Source: Diprion similis
Taxonomy: Eukaryota; Arthropoda; Insecta; Hymenoptera; Diprionidae
Direction: 5' to 3'
DNA: 64,000 bases
Assembly (NCBI RefSeq): GCF_021155765.1
Contig: NC_060105.1
Span: 8,101,001-8,165,000, forward strand
In this document: positions 46,658 to 57,515 of the stretch, in pieces
Layout: every line of letters starts with the position of its first letter
How positions within the stretch are numbered: position 1 is the stretch's first letter
The notes under the pieces: model-generated
What the model was told of the DNA's origin: nothing
What the model saw: the letters and a program-made list of their open reading frames with translations, nothing else
Databases searched by the model: none
Position numbers and translations under genes: made by a program

Positions 46658-48912
46658 TTTTTTGACGTGTTTTTTGGATTCCTGAGGTTCCAATTAGCCA
46701 AGGAACGGTCATACAAATCAATTCGAAGACCAGAAATTTTTTGCTCCAAAAATCACCAAAAAAGTAAGGCTAACCCCTTTGGAATTTTGGCGAAAATTTC
46801 GGCGACTTTGAAAAGTGCTGCAATTAATTCTTTAGGGCACTATTCCGACGTGATTTTGCGAGAGGAATCGATTAAGCGCAGTCCCAATACGCTGGGAGCA
46901 ACGGATCAAAAGTTACAGCCAAAAAACTGCGGATTTTCATCGTCATTTCTCTGCTGTTAGTCCTACGCTTTTTTTTATGTGTTTTTTGAGTTCCTGAGGT
47001 TCCATTAAGCCAAGAAACGGTCATACAAATCAATTCGGAGACCGGAAATTTTCGGCTCCAAAAATCGTCAAAAAAGTAAGGCTAACCCCTTTGGATTTTT
47101 GGCGAAAATTTCGGCGACTTTGAAAAGTGCTGCAATGAATTCTTTAGGGCACTATTCCGACGTAATTTTGCGAGAGAAATCGATTAAGCGCAGTCCCACT
47201 ACGGTGGGAGCAACGGATCAAAAGTTACAGCCAAAAAACTACGGATTTTCATTGTCATTTCTCTGCTGTTACTCCTACGCTTTTTTTGATGTGTTTTTTG
47301 AGTTCCTGAGGTTCCAATGAGCCAAGAAACGGTAATACAAATCAATTCGGAGACCGGAAATTTTCGTCTCCAAAAATCGTCAAAAAAGTAAGGCTAACCC
47401 CTTTGTATTTTTGGTGAAAATTTCGGCGACTTTAAAAAGTGCTGCAATTAATTCTTTAGGACACTATTCCGACGTCATTTTGCGAGAGGAATCGATTAAG
47501 CGCAGTCCCACTACGGTGGGAGCAACGGATCAAAAGTTACGGCCAAAAAACTGCAGATTTTCATCGTCATTTCTCTGCTGTTGGTCCTACGCTGTTTTTG
47601 ATGTGTTTTTTGAGTTCCTGAGGTTTCAATTAGCCAAGAAACGGTCATACAAATCAATTCGGAGACCGGAAATTTTCGGCTCCAAAAATCGTCAAAAAAG
47701 TAAGGCTAACCCCTTTGTATTTTTGGTGAAAATTTCGGCGACTTTAAAAAGTGCTGCAATTAATTCTTTAGGACACTATTCCGACGTAATTTTGCGAGAG
47801 GAATCGATTAAGCGCAGTCCCACTACGGTGGGAGCAACGGATCAAAAGTTACGGCCAAAAAACTGCAGATTTTCATCGTCATTTCTCTGCTGTTGGTCCT
47901 ACGCTGTTTTTGATGTGTTTTTTGAGTTCCTGAGGTTTCAATTAGTCTAGAAACGGTCATACAAATCAATTCGGAGACCGGAAATTTTCGGCTCCAAAAA
48001 TCGTCAAAAAAGTAAGGCTAACCCCTTTGTATTTTTGGTGAAAATTTCGGCGACTTTAAAAAGTGCTGCAATGAATTCTTTAGGGCACTATTCCGACGTA
48101 ATTTTGCGAGAGGAATCGATTAAGCGCAGTCCCACTACGGTGGGAGCAACGGATCAAAAGTTACGGCCAGAAAACTGCAGATTTTCATCGTCATTTCTCT
48201 GCTGTTGGTCCTACGCTGTTTTTGATGTGTTTTTTGAGTTCCTGAGGTTTCAATTAGTCAAGAAACGGTCATACAAATCAATTCGGAGACCGGAAATTTT
48301 CGGCTCCAAAAATCGTCAAAAAAGTAAGGCTAACCCCTTTGTATTTTTGGTGAAAATTTCGGCGACTTTAAAAAGTGCTGCAATGAATTCTTTAGGGCAC
48401 TATTCCGACGTAATTTTGCGAGAGGAATCGATTAAGCGCAGTCCCACTACGGTGGGAGCAACGGATCAAAAGTTACGGCCAAAAAACTGCAGATTTTTAT
48501 CGTCATTTCTCTGCTGTTGGTCCTACGCTGTTTTTGATGTGTTTTTTGAGTTCCTGAGGTTCCAATTAGCCAAGAAACGGTCATACAAATCAATTCGGAG
48601 ACCGGAAATTTTCGACTCCAAAAATCGTCAAAAAAGTAAGGCTAACCCCTTTGTATTTTTGGTGAAAATTTCGGCGACTTTAAAAAGTGCTGCAATGAAT
48701 TCTTTAGGGCACTATTCCGACGCAATTTTGCGACAGGAATCGATTAAGCGCAGTCCCACTACGGTGGGAGCAACGGATCAAAAGTTACAGCCAAAAAACT
48801 ACGGATTTTCATTGTCATTTCTCTGCTGTTAGTCCTACGCTTTTTTTTTAATGGGTTTTCTGAGTTCCTGGGGGTCGAATTACTCTAGAGATGGTCATAC
48901 GAATCGATTCCG
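46658..48912. repeat. 312-bp tandem satellite, about 7 units
   Basis: The landmark GGCGACTTTRAAAAGTGCTG recurs at 46801, 47113, 47425, 47737, 48049, 48361 and 48673, a spacing of exactly 312 bases each time. Units are highly similar; the first and last are the most diverged, as expected for array edges. Because 312 is divisible by three, an open frame of 104 codons per unit runs across several units on the plus strand. That is a consequence of periodicity and not evidence of a gene. Unit text includes GGATCAAAAGTTACGGCC and a GCAGTCCCACTACGGTGGGA palindrome-like core. Confidence 0.95.
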
Positions 48913-49360
48913 AGACGTAAATTTTTCAGCTTCGATAATGACCAAAAAAGTTATTATTGCCATGACTGTTCAATGTTGTACTGCCAGTTATTACTATACC
49001 GTACACATGTAATATCCGTGGATCTAGAAAATGTAAGATATAATGAGAATAATTGTAATAATGGTATATACATGAATGTGTAACTGTAGAATGTATGAAG
49101 AAATACGTATTATAGTTAAATATAGTATAGTATATATGATATATAATATTATATATAAACAACATACATTATGACCTGGAGTTTGTGAAATGAGCTTTGG
49201 AGTACTGATATAATAACACGAATTGAATATGTTAAATTATTCACAGAAATAAATTGAAATTTGATAATCATGAATGGTTGTTTCAATTATCTACAAAATC
49301 TCTCACTCCGTCCCGTACAACGTATGTCCTTGACTTGCAATGGATTTACTATTGCAAACA
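48913..49360. other. Unique AT-rich spacer between two satellites
   Basis: About 450 bases with no repeat unit and no coding evidence. It separates the decayed end of the 312-bp array from the first 191-bp unit. Confidence 0.5.
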
Positions 49361-52300
49361 TTGCTTACGTGCTACATCCGCTTAGAATTAGGCAAATCGG
49401 AGAAATTTCAGCAGAAAACTGCTCCTGGTATCAGGAGAACATCTGAGCCGAGGAGGTCTTCCAAAAACAGGGACTGATTGATTGACTGCTTGCGACGTTG
49501 ATACTGTGTGCTTTGATGCATGCCTGCTTGCTTGAGAAGGCATGTGATCGCTTGCTTACGTGCTACATCCGCTTAGAATTAGACAAATCGGAGAAATTTC
49601 AGCAGAAAACTGCTCCTGGTATCAGGAGAACATCTGAGCCGAGGAGGTCTTCCAAAAACAGGGACTGACTGCTTGCGACGTTGATACTGTGTGCTTTGAT
49701 GCATGCCTGCTTGCTTGAGAAGGCATGTGATCGCTTGCTTACGTGCTACATTCGCTTAGAATTAGGCAAATCGGAGAAATTTCAGCAGAAAATTGCTCCT
49801 GGTATCAGGAGAACATCTGAGCCGAGGAGGTCTTCCAAAAACAGGGACTGATTGATTGACTGCTTGCGACGTTGATACTGTGTGCTTTGATGCATGCCTG
49901 CTTGCTTGAGAAAGCATGTGATCGCTTGCTTACGTGCTACATTCGCTTAGAATTAGGCAAATCGGAGAAATTTCAGCAGAAAATTGCTCCTGGTATCAGG
50001 AGAACATCTGAACCAAGGAGGTCTTCCAAAAACGGGGACTGATTGATTGACTGCTTGCGACGTTGATACTGTGTGCTTTGATGCATGCCTGCTTGCTTGA
50101 GAAAGCATGTGATCGCTTGCTTACGTGCTACATTCGCTTAGAATTAGGCAAATCGGAGAAATTTCAGCAGAAAATTGCTCCTGGTATCAGGAGAACATCT
50201 GAGCCGAGGAGGTCTTCCAAAAACAGGGACTGATTGATTGACTGCTAGCGACGTTGATACTGTGTGCTTTGATGCATGCCTGCTTGCTTGAGAAGGCATG
50301 TGATCGCTTGCTTACGTGCTACATCCGCTTAGCATTAGGCAAATCGGAGAAATTTCGGCAGAAAACTGCTCCTGGTATCAGGAGAACATCTGAGCCGAGG
50401 AGGTCTTCCAAAAACAGGGACTGATTAATTGACTGCTTGCGACGTTGATACTGTGTGCTTTGATGCATGCCTGCTTGCTTGAGAAGGCATGTGATCGCTT
50501 GCTTACGTGCTACATCCGCTTAGAATTAGGCAAATCGGAGAAATTTCAGCAGAAAACTGCTCCTGGTATCAGGAGAACATCTGAGCCGAGGAGGTCTTCC
50601 AAAAACAGGGACTGATTGATTGACTGCTTGCGACGTTGATACTGTGTGCTTTGATGCATGCCTGCTTGCTTGAGAAGGCATGTGATCGCTTGCTTACGTG
50701 CTACATCCGCTTAGCATTAGGCAAATCGGAGAAATTTCGGCAGAAAACTGCTCCTGGTATCAGGAGAACATCTGAGCCGAGGAGGTCTTCCAAAAACAGG
50801 GACTGATTAATTGACTGCTTGCGACGTTGATACTGTGTGCTTTGATGCATGCCTGCTTGCTTGAGAAGGCATGTGATCGCTTGCTTACGTGCTACATCCG
50901 CTTAGAATTAGGCAAATCGGAGAAATTTCAGCAGAAAACTGCTCCTGGTATCAGGAGAACATCTGAGCCGAGGAGATCTTCCAAAAACAGGGACTGATTG
51001 ATTGACTGCTTGCGACGTTGATACTGTGTGCTTTGATGCATGCCTGCTTGCTTGAGAAGGCATGTGATCGCTTGCTTACGTGCTACTCTGCTTAGAATTA
51101 TGCAAATCGGAGAAATTTCAGCAGAAAACTGCTCCTGGTATCAGGAGAACATCTGAGCCGAGGAGGTCTTCCAAAAACGGGGACTGATTGATTGACTGCT
51201 TGCGACGTTGATACTGTGTGCTTTGATGCATGCCTGCTTGCTTGAGAAAGCATGTGATCGCTTGCTTACGTGCTACATCCGCTTAGAATTAGGCAAATCG
51301 GAGAAATTTCAGCGGAAAACTGCTCCTGGTATCAGGAGAACATCTGAGCCGAGGAGGTCTTCCTAAAACGGGGACTGATTGATTGACTGCTTGCGACGTT
51401 GATACTGTGTGCTTTGATGCATGCCTGCTTGCTTGAGAAGGCATGTGATCGCTTGCTTACGTGCTACATCCGCTTAGCATTAGGCAAATCGGAGAAATTT
51501 CGGCAGAAAACTGCTCCTGGTATCAGGAGAACATCTGAGCCGAGGAGGTCTTCCAAAAACAGGGACTGATTAATTGACTGCTTGCGACGTTGATACTGTG
51601 TGCTTTGATGCATGCCTGCTTGCTTGAGAAGGCATGTGATCGCTTGCTTACGTGCTACATCCGCTTAGAATTAGGCAAATCGGAGAAATTTCAGCAGAAA
51701 ACTGCTCCTGGTATCAGGAGAACATCTGAGCCGAGGAGGTCTTCCAAAAACAGGGACTGATTGATTGACTGCTTGCGACGTTGATACTGTGTGCTTTGAT
51801 GCATGCCTGCTTGCTTGAGAAGGCATGTGATCGCTTGCTTACGTGCTACATCCGCTTAGCATTAGGCAAATCGGAGAAATTTCGGCAGAAAACTGCTCCT
51901 GGTATCAGGAGAACATCTGAGCCGAGGAGGTCTTCCAAAAACAGGGACTGATTAATTGACTGCTTGCGACGTTGATACTGTGTGCTTTGATGCATGCCTG
52001 CTTGCTTGAGAAGGCATGTGATCGCTTGCTTACGTGCTACATCCGCTTAGAATTAGGCAAATCGGAGAAATTTCAGCAGAAAACTGCTCCTGGTATCAGG
52101 AGAACATCTGAGCCGAGGAGATCTTCCAAAAACAGGGACTGATTGATTGACTGCTTGCGACGTTGATACTGTGTGCTTTGATGCATGCCTGCTTGCTTGA
52201 GAAGGCATGTGATCGCTTGCTTACGTGCTACATCCGCTTAGAATTAGGCAAATCGGAGAAATTTCAGCAGAAAACTGCTCCTGGTATCAGGAGAACATCT

Positions 52301-55300
52301 GAGCCGAGGAGGTCTTCCAAAAACGGGGACTGATTGATTGACTGCTTGCGACGTTGATACTGTGTGCTTTGATGCATGCCTGCTTGCTTGAGAAAGCATG
52401 TGATCGCTTGCTTACGTGCTACATCCGCTTAGAATTAGGCAAATCGGAGAAATTTCAGCGGAAAACTGCTCCTGGTATCAGGAGAACATCTGAGCCGAGG
52501 AGGTCTTCCTAAAACGGGGACTGATTGATTGACTGCTTGCGACGTTGATACTGTGTGCTTTGATGCATGCCTGCTTGCTTGAGAAGGCATGTGATCGCTT
52601 GCTTACGTGCTACATCCGCTTAGAATTAGACAAATCGGAGAAATTTCAGCAGAAAACTGCTCCTGGTATCAGGAGAACATCTGAGCCGAGGAGGTCTTCC
52701 AAAAACAGGGACTGACTGCTTGCGACGTTGATACTGTGTGCTTTGATGCATGCCTGCTTGCTTGAGAAGGCATGTGATCGCTTGCTTACGTGCTACATTC
52801 GCTTAGAATTAGGCAAATCGGAGAAATTTCAGCAGAAAATTGCTCCTGGTATCAGGAGAACATCTGAGCCGAGGAGGTCTTCCAAAAACAGGGACTGATT
52901 GATTGACTGCTTGCGACGTTGATACTGTGTGCTTTGATGCATGCCTGCTTGCTTGAGAAAGCATGTGATCGCTTGCTTACGTGCTACATCCGCTTAGAAT
53001 TAGGCAAATCGGAGAAATTTCAGCAGAAAACTGCTCCTGGTATCAGGAGAACATCTGAGCCGAGGAGGTCTTCCAAAAACGGGGACTGATTGATTGACTG
53101 CTTGCGACGTTGATACTGTGTGCTTTGATGCATGCCTGCTTGCTTGAGAAGGCATGTGATCGCTTGCTTACGTGCTACATCCGCTTAGAATTAGGCAAAT
53201 CGGAGAAATTTCAGCAGAAAACTGCTCCTGGTATCAGGAGAACATCTGAGCCGAGGAGGTCTTCCAAAAACGGGGACTGATTGATTGACTGCTTGCGACG
53301 TTGATACTGTGTGCTTTGATGCATGCCTGCTTGCTTGAGAAAGCATGTGATCGCTTGCTTACGTGCTACATCCGCTTAGAATTAGGCAAATCGGGGAAAT
53401 TTCAGCAGAAAACTGCTCCTGGTATCAGGAGAACATCTGAGCCGAGGAGGTCTTCCAAAAACAGGGACTGATTGATTGACTGCTAGCGACGTTGATACTG
53501 TGTGCTTTGATGCATGCCTGCTTGCTTGAGAAGGCATGTGATCGCTTGCTTTCGTGCTACATCCGCTTAGAATTAGGCAAATCGGAGAAATTTTAGCAGA
53601 AAACTGCTCCTGGTATCAGGAGAACATCTGAGCCGAGGAGGTCTTCCAAAAACGGGGACTGATTGATTGACTGCTTGCGACGTTGATACTGTGTGCTTTG
53701 ATGCATGCCTGCTTGCTTGAGAAAGCATGTGATCGCTTGCTTACGTGCTACATTCGCTTAGAATTAGGCAAATCGGAGAAATTTCAGCAGAAAACTGCTC
53801 CTGGTATCAGGAGAACATCTGAGCCGAGGAGGTCTTCAAAAAACGGGGACTGATTCATTGACTGCTTGCGACGTTGATACTGTGTGCTTTGATGCATGCC
53901 TGCTTGCTTGAGAAAGCATGTGATCGCTTGCTTACGTGCTACATCCGCTTAGAATTAGGCAAATCGGAGAAATTTCAGCAGAAAACTGCTCCTGGTATCA
54001 GGAGAACATCTGAGCCGAGGAGGTCTTCCAAAAACAGGGACTGATTGATTGACTGCTTGCGACGTTGATACTGTGTGCTTTGATGCATGCCTGCTTGCTT
54101 GAGAAAGCATGTGATCGCTTGCTTACGTGCTACATTCGCTTAGAATTAGGCAAATCGGAGAAATTTCAGCAGAAAATTGCTCCTGGTATCAGGAGAACAT
54201 CTGAGCCGAGGAGGTCTTCCAAAAACAGGGACTGATTGATTGACTGCTAGCGACGTTGATACTGTGTGCTTTGATGCATGCCTGCTTGCTTGAGAAAGCA
54301 TGTGATCGCTTGCTTACGTGCTACATCCGCTTAGAATTAGGCAAATCGGGGAAATTTCAGCAGAAAACTGCTCCTGGTATCAGGAGAACATCTGAGCCGA
54401 GGAGGTCTTCCAAAAACGGGGACTGATTGATTGACTGCTTGCGACGTTGATACTGTGTGCTTTGATGCATGCCTGCTTGCTTGAGAAAGCATGTGATCGC
54501 TTGCTTACGTGCTACATCCGCTTAGAATTAGGCAAATCGGAGAAATTTCAGCAGAAAACTGCTCCTGGTATCAGGAGAACATCTGAGCCGAGGAGGTCTT
54601 CCAAAAACAGGGACTGATTGATTGACTGCTTGCGACGTTGATACTGTGTGCTTTGATGCATGCCTGCTTGCTTGAGAAGGCATGTGATCGCTTGCTTACG
54701 TGCTACATCCGCTTAGAATTAGGCAAATCGGAGAAATTTCAGCAGAAAACTGCTCCTGGTATCAGGAGAACATCTGAGCCGAGGAGGTCTTCCAAAAACG
54801 GGGACTGATTGATTGACTGCTTGCGACGTTGATACTGTGTGCTTTGATGCATGCCTGCTTGCTTGAGAAAGCATGTGATCGCTTGCTTACGTGCTACATC
54901 CGCTTAGAATTAGGCAAATCGGAGAAATTTCAGCAGAAAACTGCTCCTGGTATCAGGAGAACATCTGAGCCGAGGAGGTCTTCCAAAAACGGGGACTGAT
55001 TGATTGACTGCTTGCGACGTTGATACTGTGTGCTTTGATGCATGCCTGCTTGCTTGAGAAAGCATGTGATCGCTTGCTTACGTGCTACATCCGCTTAGAA
55101 TTAGGCAAATCGGAGAAATTTCAGCAGAAAACTGCTCCTGGTATCAGGAGAACATCTGAGCCGAGGAGGTCTTCCAAAAACAGGGACTGATTGATTGACT
55201 GCTTGCGACGTTGATACTGTGTGCTTTGATGCATGCCTGCTTGCTTGAGAAGGCATGTGATCGCTTGCTTACGTGCTACATCCGCTTAGAATTAGGCAAA

Positions 55301-55936
55301 TCGGAGAAATTTCAGCAGAAAACTGCTCCTGGTATCAGGAGAACATCTGAGCCGAGGAGGTCTTCCAAAAACGGGGACTGATTGATTGACTGCTTGCGAC
55401 GTTGATACTGTGTGCTTTGATGCATGCCTGCTTGCTTGAGAAAGCATGTGATCGCTTGCTTACGTACTACATCCGCTTAGAATTAGGCAAATCGGAGAAA
55501 TTTCAGCAGAAAACTGCTCCTGGTATCAGGAGAACATCTGAGCCGAGGAGGTCTTCCAAAAACGGGGACTGATTGATTGACTGCTTGCGACGTTGATACT
55601 GTGTGCTTTGATGCATGCCTGCTTGCTTGAGAAAGCATGTGATCGCTTGCTTACGTGCTACATTCGCTTAGAATTAGGCAAATCGGAGAAATTTCAGCAG
55701 AAAACTGCTCCTGGTATCAGGAGAACATCTGAGCCGAGGAGGTCTTCCAAAAACAGGGACTGATTGATTGACTGCTAGCGACGTTGATACTGTGTGCTTT
55801 GATGCATGCCTGCTTGCTTGAGAAGGCATGTGATCGCTTGCTTACGTGCTATATTCGCTTAGAATTAGGCAAATCGGAGAAATTTCAGCAGAAAATTGCT
55901 CCTGGTATGAGGAGAACATCTGAGCCGAGGAGGTCT
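49361..55936. repeat. 191-bp tandem satellite, 34 full units plus one partial
   Basis: The landmark TTGCTTACGTGCTACATCCG recurs from 49361 to 55838. Spacing is 191 bases, except for two 183-base units (near 49552-49735 and about 52600-52790, lacking the GATTGATT step) and one 190-base unit (near 51085). The sum 34 x 191 - 8 - 8 - 1 equals the observed 6,477. Each unit holds two adjacent short inverted repeats, AGCAGAAAACTGCT and CTCCTGGTATCAGGAG. Unit variants recur at a six-unit distance, which shows higher-order duplication. The unit length is close to one nucleosome repeat. No coding function is seen. Confidence 0.96.
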
Positions 55937-55944
55937 TTCATACA

Positions 55945-56164
55945 CGGGTATGGATGCCTATAATTAGGCACTCTTACGTGACGTGAGATCGGTTGCCTAT
56001 AATTAGGCACTCCGACGTCATGTAAGATCGGTTGCCTATAATTAGGCACTCCGACGTGATGTAAGATTGGTTGCCTATAATGAGGCACGTTCACGTTATG
56101 TAAGGTTGGTTGCCTATAATTAGGCACTTATACACTACATGAAATTGGTTGCCTCTAATTAGGC
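55945..56164. repeat. 39-bp minisatellite, 6 units
   Basis: GCCTATAATTAGGC-type cores begin at 55956, 55995, 56034, 56073, 56112 and 56151, exactly 39 bases apart. Each core can fold as a GCCTA/TAGGC stem with a TAAT loop. Spacers vary (ACTCCGACGTGATGTAAG-like). It directly follows the last, truncated 191-bp unit and shares AATTAGGCA with it. A minus-strand frame stays open because 39 is divisible by three, reading VPNYRQPILHDVG-like repeats; I see no support for expression. Confidence 0.92.
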
Positions 56165-56500
56165 TGCCCTCGTCGATTACTCTATCATCACTCTGTTACT
56201 TAGATACAATTTTTTGGAAATTTCTGATGACATGCAGTGGGGACAGGTAAGTGATAAGTCATGAATTCTATATTCATGTTTTTATTCAGGCTCTACAGAC
56301 ATGTTATCAACGATTAGTTCTATGGACGCGGGATTCTTATTTTCTGATAAAATTCATATAAAAATAATGAACAAGAATATTGGCTACAGAACCTAAAAAA
56401 TAAAACATCTGCAACTATATCCCAGGCGAACATGGAGTTGAACTCATTATTCCCGATGAAATTGTTAATACTAAGTTCAAACGCTTCAGTATTACAGGTG
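56165..56500. other. Unique spacer
   Basis: About 335 bases of AT-rich sequence between the 39-bp minisatellite and the decayed 312-bp remnant. Nothing coding was recognised. Confidence 0.45.
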
Positions 56501-56509
56501 AGGAATTAA

Positions 56510-57105
56510 GTGAGGCAATGTATCGAGAGTTACAGCCAAGAAACGTGATGTTTCCCACATACGTTCTCTGCTGTTGATCCGAGGCAGTTTGCTATGTGTT
56601 TTCTGAGCTCCTGGCGGTCTGATCAGTCTGAAACACATCATAGAAAATGATTCTGCAAAAACGTATTTATAACCCAAAGAAAAGTGAGACAACCCCTTGG
56701 GATTTTTGGCGAAAATTTTGACGACCTTGAAAACTGCTGAAATTGATTCTTTAGGGCACTATTCGACGTAATTTTGCAAGAGTAATCGATTTAGCGCAGT
56801 CCCAATACGCTGCGAGCAACGGATCAAAAGTTACAGCCAAAAAACTGCAGATATTCATCGTAATTTCTCTGCTATCGGTCCTACGCTTTTTTTAATGTGT
56901 TTTTTGAGTTCCTAGGGCTCCAATTAGCCAAGAAGCTGTCATACTAATCAATTCGGAGACCAGAAATTTTCGGCTCCAAAAATCCCAAAAAAAGTAAGGC
57001 TAACCCCTTTGGATTTTTAGCGAAAATTTCGACGACTTTGAAAAGTGCTGCAATTAATTCTTTAGGGCACTAGTCCGACGTAATTTTGCGAGAGAAATCG
57101 ATTGA
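56510..57105. repeat. Decayed remnant of the 312-bp satellite, about 2 units
   Basis: Landmarks GACGAC within GAAAATTTTGACGACC (56720) and GAAAATTTCGACGACTTTG (57031) lie 311 bases apart. The flanking text clearly matches the 312-bp family: TTTAGGGCACTA, GGATCAAAAGTTACAGCC, TAAGGCTAACCCCTTTGG. The first unit is strongly diverged. The sequence stops matching abruptly after CGAGAGAAATCGATTGATAG at about 57105. Confidence 0.85.
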
Positions 57106-57515
57106 TAGTATATACAGTATAATATATACAGTATCTGAAATAGTATTTAACTCTTATCTTCAACTATGTTAAATGTACAAAATATCAGTATTCTAGAATA
57201 AATGATTTGATGCCTCGTGTATATTACTGTGAAGAAATGTATGTTTATTTCTCATCATCAAGGTCTGCAAAACTCCTTGAATACAAGATTCCAAGACGAG
57301 TAATATCATTAATTTCATCCGTTCTCATGAAAGAAACGTGGACAGATTCAATAAAGACTAGTCAACAATGACAAATGTGATTCTCACGTATTAAATGTTT
57401 ATGTATACTGCTGATGATTCACATTTCTTTAGTATACATACAATAAAAATCCATTTCTCTCATAGAAGAGTTTATCACCTCAATAAAATCGAGTACATGG
57501 GCCACATCATTACAA
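57106..57515. other. 3' flank of the aminopeptidase gene
   Basis: The 3' UTR of the minus-strand aminopeptidase gene. TTTATT at 57244-57249 (AATAAA on the gene strand) is a plausible polyadenylation signal, 267 bases beyond the stop. Confidence 0.45.

Noticed and set aside
47411-48832. Long plus-strand open frames in the 312-bp array as a repeat protein
   Set aside because: The frames follow from a period divisible by three and begin and end arbitrarily within units; there is no initiation context or family match.
49361-56164. Regularly spaced repeats resembling a CRISPR array
   Set aside because: The whole 191- or 39-base unit is repeated, with no unique spacers, and the context is eukaryotic. 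These are satellites.
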